Assembly: GCF_016217785.1 (NCBI RefSeq)
Contig: NZ_JACRGA010000005.1
Coordinates: forward strand, 186,001 to 250,000
Origin: Methanobacterium sp.
GTDB taxonomy: Archaea; Methanobacteriota; Methanobacteria; Methanobacteriales; Methanobacteriaceae
Direction of reading: 5' to 3'
Length of the DNA: 64,000 nt
The notes below the pieces were generated by a model. That model worked only from the letters and a program-made list of their open reading frames with translations, searched no databases and was not told where the DNA came from. A program made the translations under genes and the position numbers. Within the stretch, counting starts at the first letter, position 1, and each line of letters begins with the position of its first letter. This document shows, in pieces, positions 38,717-54,659 of the stretch.

Positions 38717-39470
38717 TTGAGGCTCTAAGAGTATCTAAACCACCCCCCATGGAATATTTTAATTTTAAAATAATTTCATCTCCCTTTTCCACATCCAACT
38801 TGTTTGTTGGGACGAGAAGAGGTGGATTTAGCATTGGTGTTGGTCCACAGATAAAATTAGGGGTTAGAAGGGTGAATGTTGTAATTTTAACCCCTGAAAC
38901 TGTTCCTTTATTGTTAATGGGAATGGGGATGCTGTAATGAATTTTAGGGTTGATATATTTTTTAAAATCAATTTTATCATATATGATAAGTTTGCTCATT
39001 AATTGATGCTGTGGAGTTACTCCTTCATGGTAACAGAGGTGGGCAATGTTCGCATCCACAGCTTCCACTCCATTAAAAACCCCACAGGGAATGATATCTC
39101 CATCTTTTTTCAGATATTTTTGCACAGAATTAAGTACTGGAACCTGGTCTTCATCAATTAGAGCAGTGTCCATCATTTCACAGATTATAATATCTGCCTT
39201 TTCAGGAAAAAAAATTGTTTTTGCATCGCTTACCATTAGGGAAACGTTTTTAAATAGTCTAAGATTCTTCTGGGCGATTTGGGCTGTAAAAGGATCTTTT
39301 TCTACGGCGTATACGAAACGGGATAGTGGGGCCGCCCAGGAGCTTAGTACTCCTGAACCGGTCCCTAAATCATATATGATGCCCTTGGATTTTTCAGTTA
39401 TTACTTCGTAAAATGCTGTCAGACGTTCGATATCTGAGAGCAAGTTTTGTTGATAGGATGTAATTTTCAT
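38700..39470 (-). CDS. SAM-dependent methyltransferase (PRMT/L11-methylase-like fold)
   Basis: 256 residues. Motif I is IIYDLGTGSGVLSS (about 31-44), the acidic end of strand 2 is YAVEKDPFTA, and ICEMMDTALIDEDQ (about 96-109) sits where arginine methyltransferases carry their double-E loop. The C-terminal half is beta-rich, as in PRMTs. The substrate is unknown, although the operon partner is a hydrogenase protease. Only a weak CAGG site precedes the ATG. Confidence 0.78.
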   Translation of the reverse strand: MKITSYQQNLLSDIERLTAFYEVITEKSKGIIYDLGTGSGVLSSWAAPLSRFVYAVEKDPFTAQIAQKNLRLFKNVSLMVSDAKTIFFPEKADIIICEMMDTALIDEDQVPVLNSVQKYLKKDGDIIPCGVFNGVEAVDANIAHLCYHEGVTPQHQLMSKLIIYDKIDFKKYINPKIHYSIPIPINNKGTVSGVKITTFTLLTPNFICGPTPMLNPPLLVPTNKLDVEKGDEIILKLKYSMGGGLDTLRASIEPVS

Positions 39471-39509
39471 CCTGTTTATCTTGTGTAGGAAATGTATTAT
39501 TTTTTTTGT

Positions 39510-39917
<408 letters not shown>

Positions 39918-40059
39918 ATTTGTTCCCTCCGGAATTGTTTAATATTATATTACAGTTTTATGGTATTTAAATGTTGCAGAATACTTCAAATATTGTTCAT
40001 AGTCAACAATTTTTAATAGTGAGACATGAACATTTTTTTGTTTAATATAAAAATCTTGA

Positions 40060-40072
40060 TATATAAACCTTA
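40060..40072 (-). promoter_or_regulatory. Archaeal promoter of nikR
   Basis: Minus strand reads TAAGGTTTATATA: a purine BRE followed by a near-perfect box A. Transcription would start near 40035, leaving about 120 nt of leader in which the TTGTT/AACAA palindrome lies. Confidence 0.65.
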
Positions 40073-40371
40073 GCATATCTTAATAACTTCATACCACAAT
40101 CAACTGTTTTCATGATCATCCCGTATTGGGCCCTAATTAACAGGTTTTAAGATTATTTTAATATTTTAAGAGTGTTAATTTTATACAAAATTGATAAATT
40201 TACTTATTATGCCTTTAATTTTTTTAAATTGCACTTATATCAAAATTAAACTTTGATTCAGCTGAATTGAAAAGAAAATTTCCAAAACTAGTTCATACTA
40301 AATTTGCATACTAATTAAAAATCCACTGGAATTTGCGGAAATTTTATGTTAATTTAAGGTTTTTCTAAGTG

Positions 40372-40406
40372 GGTCCCTCATAATTTCTTGGTGGTCCCTC
40401 ATAATT
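40372..40406. repeat. Duplicated GGTCCCTCATAATT
   Basis: Two perfect 14-bp copies at 40372-40385 and 40393-40406, period 21 (two DNA turns). They are GC-richer than their surroundings and could be paired protein sites upstream of the CBS gene. Confidence 0.6.
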
Positions 40407-40565
40407 AAATAATATTTTCTTTTAAAAATAAAATTAGTATGAAATAGTTTTACTTATCCATACTAAACTTTACTAATAATGTGAGGTATACTAATAACTT
40501 GAGTTAAAATGTAACTTGAGTTAATCATGATCCATTTTGTATGTTGTTCTAATAAGGGTGAGAAA

Positions 40566-40967
40566 ATGAAAGTTAAAGAGGCAATGAACCAAGATGTTAT
40601 AACCATCACTTCCAGTACTCGTCCACCAGAGGCTTTTCAAAAGATGTACAAAGAAGGGGTGCGAAGGCTTTTTGTTATGGATGAGGACGGTGAACCTTTG
40701 GGGGTGGTTTCTTATTCCGATCTTATTGGAGTTTTGGGAACCATCAAACCGTCGGCCAAAGATGCAGTTTCACTTCAAATCACGGATATAATGTCCAAAG
40801 AAGTCATCACCATTTCTGCAGAGGATGGAATAGAAGATGCTGCTAACCTAATGTTAAGGGCAGATATATCTGGTTTATTGGTGCTGGATAAGGATAAACC
40901 AGTGGGAGTAATCACCAAAACAGATATCTGCAGAATGGTAGCTGCAGAACTTTTAGTACCTTTCTGA
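40566..40967 (+). CDS. CBS-domain pair protein
   Basis: 133 residues from the ATG at 40566, which has GGTGAGAAA before it; an upstream TTG-type extension is unlikely. Two CBS motifs: VKEAMNQDVITIT ... PLGVVSYSDLIGVL and IMSKEVITISAEDG ... PVGVITKTDICRMV. This is the minimal Bateman module that binds adenosyl nucleotides. No output domain is attached. The long repeat-rich upstream region suggests it is regulated. Confidence 0.88.
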   Translation: MKVKEAMNQDVITITSSTRPPEAFQKMYKEGVRRLFVMDEDGEPLGVVSYSDLIGVLGTIKPSAKDAVSLQITDIMSKEVITISAEDGIEDAANLMLRADISGLLVLDKDKPVGVITKTDICRMVAAELLVPF

Positions 40968-42282
<1,315 letters not shown>

Positions 42283-42735
42283 ATGAGACTGTATAAAAAA
42301 ATATTACTACCCACTGATGGCTCAGAATATTCTGAAAGAGCTGGAGAACATGCTATATGGATTGCTGATAAAAGTTTTTCACAGATAATCATCTTAAATG
42401 TAATTGACACTTCTTATCTAAGATCCATACCTCAACAAGATCTAGAATTAAGTTTGGAAGAACAATTCAAGGCAGAAGGGAACATGGCAGTTGGAAAATT
42501 TTCAAGAAAGCTTGAAGAAAACCAATGTGATGGTAAATGTAAAAATGTTCAGGTTATTTCCCTGATTAAAAAGGGTAAACCTGCTGATGAAATATTAAAA
42601 ACCATTGAAGAAGAAGGAATCGATCTGGTGGTTATGGGAGCTTCTGGTAAACATGGATTAAACCGATTATACCCCGGAAGTGTCACAGAAAGAGTGGTGC
42701 GATCTGCCAGATGCCCTGTTTTAGTGATAAAGTGA
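42283..42735 (+). CDS. Universal stress protein (UspA family)
   Basis: 150 residues, beginning YKKILLPTDGSEYSERA and ending with the ATP-binding loop GASGKHGLNRLYPGSVTERV. It is close in sequence to the UspA at 14168-14614. The start is debatable: GGAGGG directly abuts the ATG at 42283, too near for normal pairing, while the CTG two codons later has ideal seven-base spacing. A palindrome lies upstream. The role is probably adenylate-linked stress response. Confidence 0.92.
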   Translation: MRLYKKILLPTDGSEYSERAGEHAIWIADKSFSQIIILNVIDTSYLRSIPQQDLELSLEEQFKAEGNMAVGKFSRKLEENQCDGKCKNVQVISLIKKGKPADEILKTIEEEGIDLVVMGASGKHGLNRLYPGSVTERVVRSARCPVLVIK

Positions 42736-43258
42736 TTTTTCATCACTCCTATTTTTTAACAAGCCTATAACAACATTATAATCTCAGATTACCCTAATTC
42801 TCAGCACATATAAATCTCTGAGCACATTACTCATCTTAATTACATACCCTCATTAAATTTAAATTTCATCATTTACTAAAAAGCATAAAACAAAACTATT
42901 AATCGTTTTAAAGAGAATTAAATAGCTATAACTTCTTTTAGATAGATCTTTATTCATTGAGTTTAATTATTCCTCTGCCGTAATCTTTATATTGTAGTTA
43001 TTTCTATCAATACAAATTGAATTAGGAGTGTCTCTTATAAGTCCTGTTGTGGCTTAAAATGTTTAATAATAGTTTAGATTTAGTTCATAGAATAAATTGA
43101 TAGTTCTGTAACTCTAAATTAATTTAATCATGAAATCAGGAATATAATGAAAATCCTCATAAAAAATCCTCAAAAACTTGAAAAATATGTAATAAAATCT
43201 ATAAAAAATCATTTTTATAACCTTATTGTTCAATGATTGGATTGTAATTGGTGTTAAT
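42736..43258. other. AT-rich gap between uspA and the TrkA-like gene
   Basis: 523 bases. CAGCACATATAAATCTC near 42800 includes a TATA-like string between CTCAGCACAT and CTGAGCACAT half-repeats. No ORF or RNA gene can be supported. Confidence 0.3.
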
Positions 43259-43906
43259 ATGTATGTAGTTATAATGGGCGGCGGAAGGGTTGGTTTAACC
43301 CTGGCTAGTTACCTGGTGGCATCGGGGAATGATGTAGCTCTCATTGAGAGTAACAGTGGATTATGTGGGAATGCAGCAGCAGAATTAGATGCTCTGGTCA
43401 TCTGTGGAAATGGGACCGATATAAAAATCCTTGAAGATGCCAGTATCGCTGATGCCGATGTTTTCGTGGCTGCAACAGGTCATGATGAGGCGAACCTGCT
43501 TTCCTGCATACTGGTTAAGGAATACAAAGTTCCCAAGATCATTGCCAGGGTAAGTAATCCTGATCATGAAGAGGCATTTAAAAAAGTGGGCATAAACCAT
43601 GTCATCAGCCCGGAACTCACTGCTGCAGGGTACCTGGAAAAACTGATTAACCGTCCCAAGATCGCGGATTTAATTGTGGTGGGTAAGGGAAATGCAGAGC
43701 TTCTGGACATAAGTATTGAGAATTCCAGGATTGTAGGGAAAAGAGTGGGTGATCTGAGCCCTACTGATGATTATATTATTGCAGCCATCCATCAAAACGG
43801 TGAGATGTACATACCTCGAGATGATTGGGTTCTGGAAAAAAATGAAAAAATATCAGTACTGGTGAAAACCAGGTCAGTGAAGAAAGTTACCTCTATTTTT
43901 GTTTAA
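43259..43906 (+). CDS. trkA: TrkA-type potassium uptake regulator (RCK protein)
   Basis: 215 residues from the ATG at 43259, behind GGTGTTAAT. A Rossmann RCK-N domain (VVIMGGGRVGLTLASYL; acidic end VALIESN; ICGNGTDIKILEDA) binds NAD(H) or ATP, and a C-terminal RCK-C domain runs from about residue 135 (GKGNAELLDISIENSRIVGK). Such subunits gate a TrkH/KtrB potassium channel, which is not in this window. No neighbouring genes share its transcript. Confidence 0.9.
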   Translation: MYVVIMGGGRVGLTLASYLVASGNDVALIESNSGLCGNAAAELDALVICGNGTDIKILEDASIADADVFVAATGHDEANLLSCILVKEYKVPKIIARVSNPDHEEAFKKVGINHVISPELTAAGYLEKLINRPKIADLIVVGKGNAELLDISIENSRIVGKRVGDLSPTDDYIIAAIHQNGEMYIPRDDWVLEKNEKISVLVKTRSVKKVTSIFV

Positions 43907-44223
43907 ATTAGCTGTTTAAAATTACCCGCATAGTCGAACATGGATCCTAAACATGGATCCCATTTTATCCAATCTATTTTAAGACTTTTTAATATCTTTA
44001 ACAGTATTCTACAACTCGTTATTATTCTAAAATTAACTAATTCTAATTATAATCATTTTTGCAGATTATAATTTTGATTTCAGTTGGTTATCTTGATTTC
44101 AACTAAAATTAGCCAATTATATTTTTCGTACTCGATACTCATTTGAATTACTTTTTATTTAAAAAAATCCAAGATTAAAGGTTTCCCATAAAGAAAAAAA
44201 GGAGTAAAAAGGAGTAAACTAAT
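43907..44223. other. Convergent gap between trkA and cbiP
   Basis: 317 bases between converging genes. There is a small direct repeat AACATGGATCC (about 43940 and 43953). No gene is supported. Confidence 0.3.
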
Positions 44224-50015
<5,792 letters not shown>

Positions 50016-50255
50016 TTTTCGCAAAATTCTTCTTATTTCATTAATTCTTTTTTTACACACAATTCTTTATATTATTAATATTTTTACAATTTAAATCCAT
50101 TTTTTAATTTAAATCCATAAAAAACCATCAAAAAAAACATCTTATTTTCATTCAAAATTACAAAATTTCAAAATTAATATTATTCAAATTAATATTATAA
50201 ATTACAATATATTCATTAAAATTTCATTATAATTGCATTTTGTTGTGTTTCTAAA

Positions 50256-50669
50256 TCAATCCAGAGTTTTAATTAGGGTAAGAATATTTTTTCCATCTTT
50301 AAACTGATAATGAACACTGTCCGTTACGGTTTTTAGGAAATGAATACCCAGACCTCCTGGAGATCTTTCTTCCAGGGGTGCTTGTAAATCAGGTTCATCT
50401 GCTTCCAGAGGATTAAAAGGTTCGCCCCGGTCCTGTATCTGGATTATGATCTTATCATTTTCTTTCCAGATGGTGAGGTGAATGGGGCCAGTTTGGTGGG
50501 TGTAACCATGCAGGATGATGTTGGAGGCTACTTCATCCACTGCCAGTTGAAGCTGAAAAACACCCTTTTCACTTAAACCCAGTTCACGGGTACTTGAAGT
50601 GATAAAATCAGCTATGCTGGTCAAATTCTCCAGATCTGAATTCACATTGAGTTTGAATTCATTACCCAT
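50256..50669 (-). CDS. RsbW-type serine kinase/anti-sigma-like ATPase
   Basis: 137 residues. A GHKL ATPase with N box LAVDEVASNIILHG (about 44-57), G1 QDRGEPFNP and G2 GGLGIHFLKTV. In bacteria such proteins bind a sigma factor and are released when they bind, or phosphorylate, a STAS protein. Archaea have no sigma factors, so the client here must differ. Its site GAGGAGG lies in the end of the upstream SpoIIE gene, one base away, so the two are coupled. It is the last gene of the module. Confidence 0.88.
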   Translation of the reverse strand: MGNEFKLNVNSDLENLTSIADFITSSTRELGLSEKGVFQLQLAVDEVASNIILHGYTHQTGPIHLTIWKENDKIIIQIQDRGEPFNPLEADEPDLQAPLEERSPGGLGIHFLKTVTDSVHYQFKDGKNILTLIKTLD

Positions 50670-50670
50670 T

Positions 50671-52038
50671 TTACATAACCCTCCTCAAAACCATAATGGT
50701 GATGTCATCAGCCTGGGGTGTGCCAGATGCAAAATCATAAACAGTGTCAATAATAAGTTTCTTCAGATCCTCAGATGACATGTCCCTATTATCTTTTATG
50801 AGTTTAATCAGTCGTTCCTCACCGAACTGGTCTTCTTGTTGGTTTATGGCCTCTGTAACCCCATCAGTGTATAAAACCAGAAGATCCTGAGGAGACATAT
50901 CTATAGTTTTCTCCCCCATTTTAAGGCCCTTCATAGCTCCTAAAACCACACCTCCCGTACTTAATCGGATGATTTTCCCATTTTCATTTCTTAAAAGTAG
51001 TGGAGGGTTATGCCCTGCATTTACAAAGGTGAGTTTGTTTTGGGAGCTGTCCAGAATACTGTAAAACAGGGTTACAAACATGTTGGAATGAGGTTCTTCG
51101 TTAATGAAGTTATTAACGCTTTCTATCATTCTACCCACCCCTGGGTTGCGGCAAGCTTTGGCTCGGAGAAGTGTACGTGAAAATGCCATGAAAAGGGCTG
51201 CGGGTATTCCTTTACCAGAAACATCTCCAATGGTAAGTCCGGTTTGTTCACTGGAAATGGGTATGAAATCATAAAAGTCACCTCCCACCTCCTGGGCAGG
51301 TATGCTGCTGGCTGCCAGGTCATAATTCTCAATAAAGGGTATGGTGTGGGGTAGGAAACTTTCCTGAATTTGTTGAGCTATTTCCATTTCTTTTTTCCTT
51401 CTTTCAAGTTGAGCTGAGAGTTTATCCCTTTCTTTTTTGGTGGCCCGTTCCTTTATGAGGTTGGTGATCATAAAGGCAAAAATGAACATTCCCACTGCGT
51501 TGGCCAGTATCATGGGAATGTACAAGTCTTCAACCACTTCCAGGGCCTGGGCAAATGGAGATGCCAGTATGAGTGCCAGTATCATGTGGAAGGTTTCAAG
51601 TAAAATGGAGAACAAAACTGCCCCCCAGATGCCAATGAAACGTTTTTTGTTGGCGAGGTAGATGATACCTGCAAATAGTCCTGCCAGGATGGTGGATAAT
51701 GAGCAGGGAATGCAGGTGAATCCGCCCATGGTTAATCGATGCAAACCTCCTATCAACCCTGCCCCGAGGCCAACAATTGGCCCTCCAACCAGTCCCGCTA
51801 CCATTGGACCTAGATCACGTACATTGGCAATAGCCCCGAAGATATTAACTCCGGAATATGATCCATAGATGGATATACCTCCAAAAATTAAAATCATGAT
51901 TAACTGGTTTCTGATGGTTAATTTACCATCAAGAACCTCGGTGAAATATTTGAGCCGTGTTAAGAGGTAGGCTATAACCACGATGACACAGACTTTCTCC
52001 ACCAGATCAGTAAAAAGGCTTATGCTCAGGGAGTCCAT
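50671..52038 (-). CDS. Membrane SpoIIE/RsbU-type PP2C phosphatase
   Basis: 455 residues. An N-terminal LytS-type membrane sensor (5TM-5TMR), with LVGGPIVGLGAGLIGGLHRL near residues 82-101, spans about the first 200 residues. A short coiled linker (ERATKKERDKLSAQLERRKK) leads to a PP2C domain with GGDFYDF, GDVSGKGIPAALFM and YTDGVTEAI. It should dephosphorylate the STAS protein downstream of a membrane signal. It lies between the STAS and RsbW-like genes in one leftward transcript. Confidence 0.9.
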   Translation of the reverse strand: MDSLSISLFTDLVEKVCVIVVIAYLLTRLKYFTEVLDGKLTIRNQLIMILIFGGISIYGSYSGVNIFGAIANVRDLGPMVAGLVGGPIVGLGAGLIGGLHRLTMGGFTCIPCSLSTILAGLFAGIIYLANKKRFIGIWGAVLFSILLETFHMILALILASPFAQALEVVEDLYIPMILANAVGMFIFAFMITNLIKERATKKERDKLSAQLERRKKEMEIAQQIQESFLPHTIPFIENYDLAASSIPAQEVGGDFYDFIPISSEQTGLTIGDVSGKGIPAALFMAFSRTLLRAKACRNPGVGRMIESVNNFINEEPHSNMFVTLFYSILDSSQNKLTFVNAGHNPPLLLRNENGKIIRLSTGGVVLGAMKGLKMGEKTIDMSPQDLLVLYTDGVTEAINQQEDQFGEERLIKLIKDNRDMSSEDLKKLIIDTVYDFASGTPQADDITIMVLRRVM

Positions 52039-52049
52039 GGAAATCTTAT

Positions 52050-52105
52050 TCTTTAATTTTTATGGGGTTGGCACTCAATTTTTATGAGATTGGCAGTCAA
52101 TCTAT
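52050..52105. repeat. 24-bp direct repeat upstream of the SpoIIE gene
   Basis: CAATTTTTATGRGRTTGGCA-type sequence occurs twice (from about 52055 and 52078, period about 24) between the STAS stop and the phosphatase start. This is one of several small tandem duplications in this module. Confidence 0.5.
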
Positions 52106-52112
52106 AATATGT

Positions 52113-52445
52113 TTAGAAACTAGCAATAGCCCCATCTTCTGAATCATAAATCTGGAAGAGCTGTGTAAAACCAGCAATCTCAAAGACTTCCATAACATAG
52201 GGTTGCAGGGAAGACAGTTTCAGAGTACCTCCCAGTTTATTCAACTTTTTAAGGGATGAAAGCATCACCCTCAGACCGGAGCTACTTATGTATTCCACTC
52301 CCGAAAGATCAGCAACCATCTTTATCTTACCAGAATCAATAAGCTCATCCAACTTGTTTTCCACCAGATTGGAATTATAGGCATCCAGCCGACCATTTAA
52401 AAATACTATTTCCACATCATTTATTGTTTTTTCTGTGATTTCCAT
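52113..52445 (-). CDS. STAS-domain protein (anti-anti-sigma-like)
   Basis: 110 residues from the ATG at 52445, which follows GGATGGTGTGG; a longer reading to 52571 runs into a tandem repeat array and is rejected. A STAS fold: VEIVFLNGRLDAYNS, VADLSGVEYISSSGLRVMLS (about 50-69) with the serine (SSSG) that partner kinases phosphorylate, then LGGTLKLSSLQ. It should be the switch between the kinases and their client. It sits between the GNAT-kinase fusion and the phosphatase. Confidence 0.9.
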   Translation of the reverse strand: MEITEKTINDVEIVFLNGRLDAYNSNLVENKLDELIDSGKIKMVADLSGVEYISSSGLRVMLSSLKKLNKLGGTLKLSSLQPYVMEVFEIAGFTQLFQIYDSEDGAIASF

Positions 52446-52533
52446 TTCCACACCATCCAATAAATAGTTAAACCACTGTTTATACTCTTTTAGAAAGATT
52501 AACTTTTTTCTATTTTCTTTTTTATATTTTAAT

Positions 52534-52645
52534 AGGATAACTCTATTTTCAAAGGATAACTCTATTTTCATAGGGTAACTCTATTTTTAAGGGATTACTT
52601 ATTTTCATAGGGTAACTCTATTTTTAAGGGATAACTTAACCTTCT
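52534..52645. repeat. 19-bp tandem array of six units
   Basis: TAACTCTATTTT begins at 52538, 52557 and 52576, a degenerate unit at 52595, then 52613 and a partial unit at 52632: periods 19, 19, 19, 18, 19. The unit is near GGATAACTCTATTTTCAAA. On the coding strand the array lies upstream of the STAS gene, so it may carry repeated protein sites or be slippage. Confidence 0.8.
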
Positions 52646-52669
52646 AAAGGATTAACTTAAAATTTTTAA

Positions 52670-54178
52670 TCATCCTGCACGATAATGGTTCTTCCATTCA
52701 CCCACCACGTAGTTGAATATTTCCTGGGCAAATTCTGAGTAAACATCCACGCTTTCAGGATCAAAGGCTACATTGTTTAGGTGCTGCAGGCGAATTGAAT
52801 CTCCATCCAGATATTCGGGCATGATACCGCAGAAGAAAAAGTTCATTTTCTCAATTTCTGGGCACAAAATAGCAGTACCCGGGTCTTTTAGAGGTAGATC
52901 CAGCACTATTAGTTCAATTTTTCTCTCTTTCAAATCCTGGACCTGTAGTCGCAGTTCATCAATAAAGTCCACTCCGAACTCTTTAACCCTCAAAAAGGCA
53001 CTGGCCATTTCTGGTAAGATATGGGAGTGAATATGGGAATGAGGGGCCAGATCCACCTTGGCCGGATCTGCTTGTTTGAAAACTCGGGGTAATTCAGTGT
53101 GTTTGTAGATTTTGTTAATGATTTCCCGGTGAGTGTTGGGCAAAAAGACAGTCTCTTCCCTGTCCGGAGCCACAGGCACATAGAAGAGGGCTACAGTTCG
53201 GCGGATATTCGCTATTTCGGTTTTCATTTTCTTGAAAATCGCAGTGGGAGGGGAGTGTGCCAGTACAAAACCAGTTTCCTTAGCACCCATCTTAACATTA
53301 GATTTTTGTGATGCCACATGAACGGTCACTGCCCGGCTATAAAGGCCGAGAAGGCCTTTTGATACCACTTCTTCCATCATCATCTTTTTCATCCGGGGAA
53401 AAAGTCCTCTTCCCCGATAGCGGGGATCGACTGCGGCCAGGGCAGATTCTCCCACATGGTCTTCAGGGGTTTCTAGGAAAACTCCCAAATGGCCTATGAT
53501 TTCATCCTGTTCATTGACCGCTACACAGGATGTTACCAGTCCTGATTCTATGAGGGAAGCAAATTTTTCAGGATAGTAAATATCTTCATGGGGATAAGTG
53601 TAGCCATAAACCCGGTATATCAATCGTGCCAGGGACACAGTTTCATCCGGACGCATCATACGTAGAATAACTTTTTCAGATGCAGGTGCCAGTTCTACTT
53701 CACTGGACAGGCTTTTAGTGTTAGATGTTTCAATGTTATTGACAGATTCGAAGGGGAAATTTTTAACCAGTTCCACTACTTTCCCTCTTTTCCCTAAATA
53801 TTTACTCCTAATTTCATCAGTACAGGCTCGCATTAGTTTTACACCAATGTCCGAGGGTTCTTCATCATTTAAGCGCTGGAGATTGAAGGGCATGCCTTGG
53901 TCTCGCACCGTAATCCGGAAACATGTGGGTTCACGATGAATTTTAACCTGGTAATAACCCTCTTCACCGGGTTCGTAGGCGTGTTCTATGACATTATGGC
54001 AAGCTTCTTCTGTTGCCAGTTCTAAATCCCTCACTGAAGCTTCATCAAGACCATATCTGCATGCAACATCCCGCACAGCACGTAAAACTATGGGAAGCAA
54101 TTTCAGTTCAGCCTTGAACTTTAATGAAGCCAGAGTCTCTTTATCTACTTTATCTTTATCAACGGTATCAGAGTCCAT
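52670..54178 (-). CDS. RsbW-type kinase fused to a GNAT acetyltransferase
   Basis: 502 residues. Residues 1-140 are a GHKL ATPase: N box LATEEACHNVIEHAYEPG (54-71), G1 RDQGMPFN (92-99), G2 GVKLMRA (112-118). From about 168 a GNAT domain follows, with the acetyl-CoA loop RYRGRG (253-258). A further 180 residues (about 320-502) are unassigned. It may pair acetylation with partner switching. GAGGGTTAGTC precedes the ATG. It is the first gene of the module. Confidence 0.82.
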   Translation of the reverse strand: MDSDTVDKDKVDKETLASLKFKAELKLLPIVLRAVRDVACRYGLDEASVRDLELATEEACHNVIEHAYEPGEEGYYQVKIHREPTCFRITVRDQGMPFNLQRLNDEEPSDIGVKLMRACTDEIRSKYLGKRGKVVELVKNFPFESVNNIETSNTKSLSSEVELAPASEKVILRMMRPDETVSLARLIYRVYGYTYPHEDIYYPEKFASLIESGLVTSCVAVNEQDEIIGHLGVFLETPEDHVGESALAAVDPRYRGRGLFPRMKKMMMEEVVSKGLLGLYSRAVTVHVASQKSNVKMGAKETGFVLAHSPPTAIFKKMKTEIANIRRTVALFYVPVAPDREETVFLPNTHREIINKIYKHTELPRVFKQADPAKVDLAPHSHIHSHILPEMASAFLRVKEFGVDFIDELRLQVQDLKERKIELIVLDLPLKDPGTAILCPEIEKMNFFFCGIMPEYLDGDSIRLQHLNNVAFDPESVDVYSEFAQEIFNYVVGEWKNHYRAG

Positions 54179-54659
54179 GACTAACCCTCATTGAATGTAT
54201 TGAATATGAAACATGACTTATGCTTGATTTAGAAATTGAATGCGAAATTGTTTTAAAGGATGTGAAAAAAGATGCAAAAATGAATATTAAGTAATTAAAA
54301 TTGGTAATTGAATAGAGTTGAAGTGTAAAATTCAGTAAATGTCTTTTTATAAAAATCCCAAAAAAAGTTATTTCAAAGAAAAGTTCCTGTTTTATACTCC
54401 CCATACACATATTGTCCTTAAAAATAGGTTTCATCAAGACAACCCCTCCATATATTTATTTTGACCTATGTTTTATAATATAAGTTTTGGATTCCCTGCA
54501 GGATAAGAGACCAGTACTCAATAAATATGCTGTTGAGGAATATGTTGTTAAACTTGTATCTTAAAGCCCCCACACACAAAACTGGAAAATAATTTAGAAA
54601 AATGAATGAATAAATATAAAATAAAAATTGGACAAAATAGGGGTAAGTTTACACCGGAA
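54179..54659. other. Gap upstream of the partner-switching module
   Basis: 481 bases. A 25-codon frame from TTG at 54487 to TAA at 54564 (LDSLQDKRPVLNKYAVEEYV) looks protein-like and may be a gene remnant. The promoter of the leftward module should lie here; no TATA box is decisive. Confidence 0.35.

Larger units (their letters stand above)
39918..40565. other. Intergenic region between nikR and the CBS gene
   Basis: 648 bases holding the nikR promoter (40060-40072), a TTGTT/AACAA imperfect palindrome (39993-40009), two direct GGTCCCTCATAATT copies (40372, 40393) and a cluster of CATACTAA motifs (40294, 40307, 40459, inverted at 40434, with TATACTAA at 40497). No ORF. Confidence 0.5.

Noticed and set aside
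42790..42880. Possible second C/D box RNA (ATGATGA on the minus strand at 42867-42873)
   Set aside because: There is no D' box at guide distance, the C' box is degenerate, and no terminal stem can be drawn.
52446..52571. 42-residue N-terminal extension of the STAS protein
   Set aside because: It is encoded partly in the 19-bp tandem array and lacks STAS similarity; the ATG at 52445 has a better ribosome binding site.
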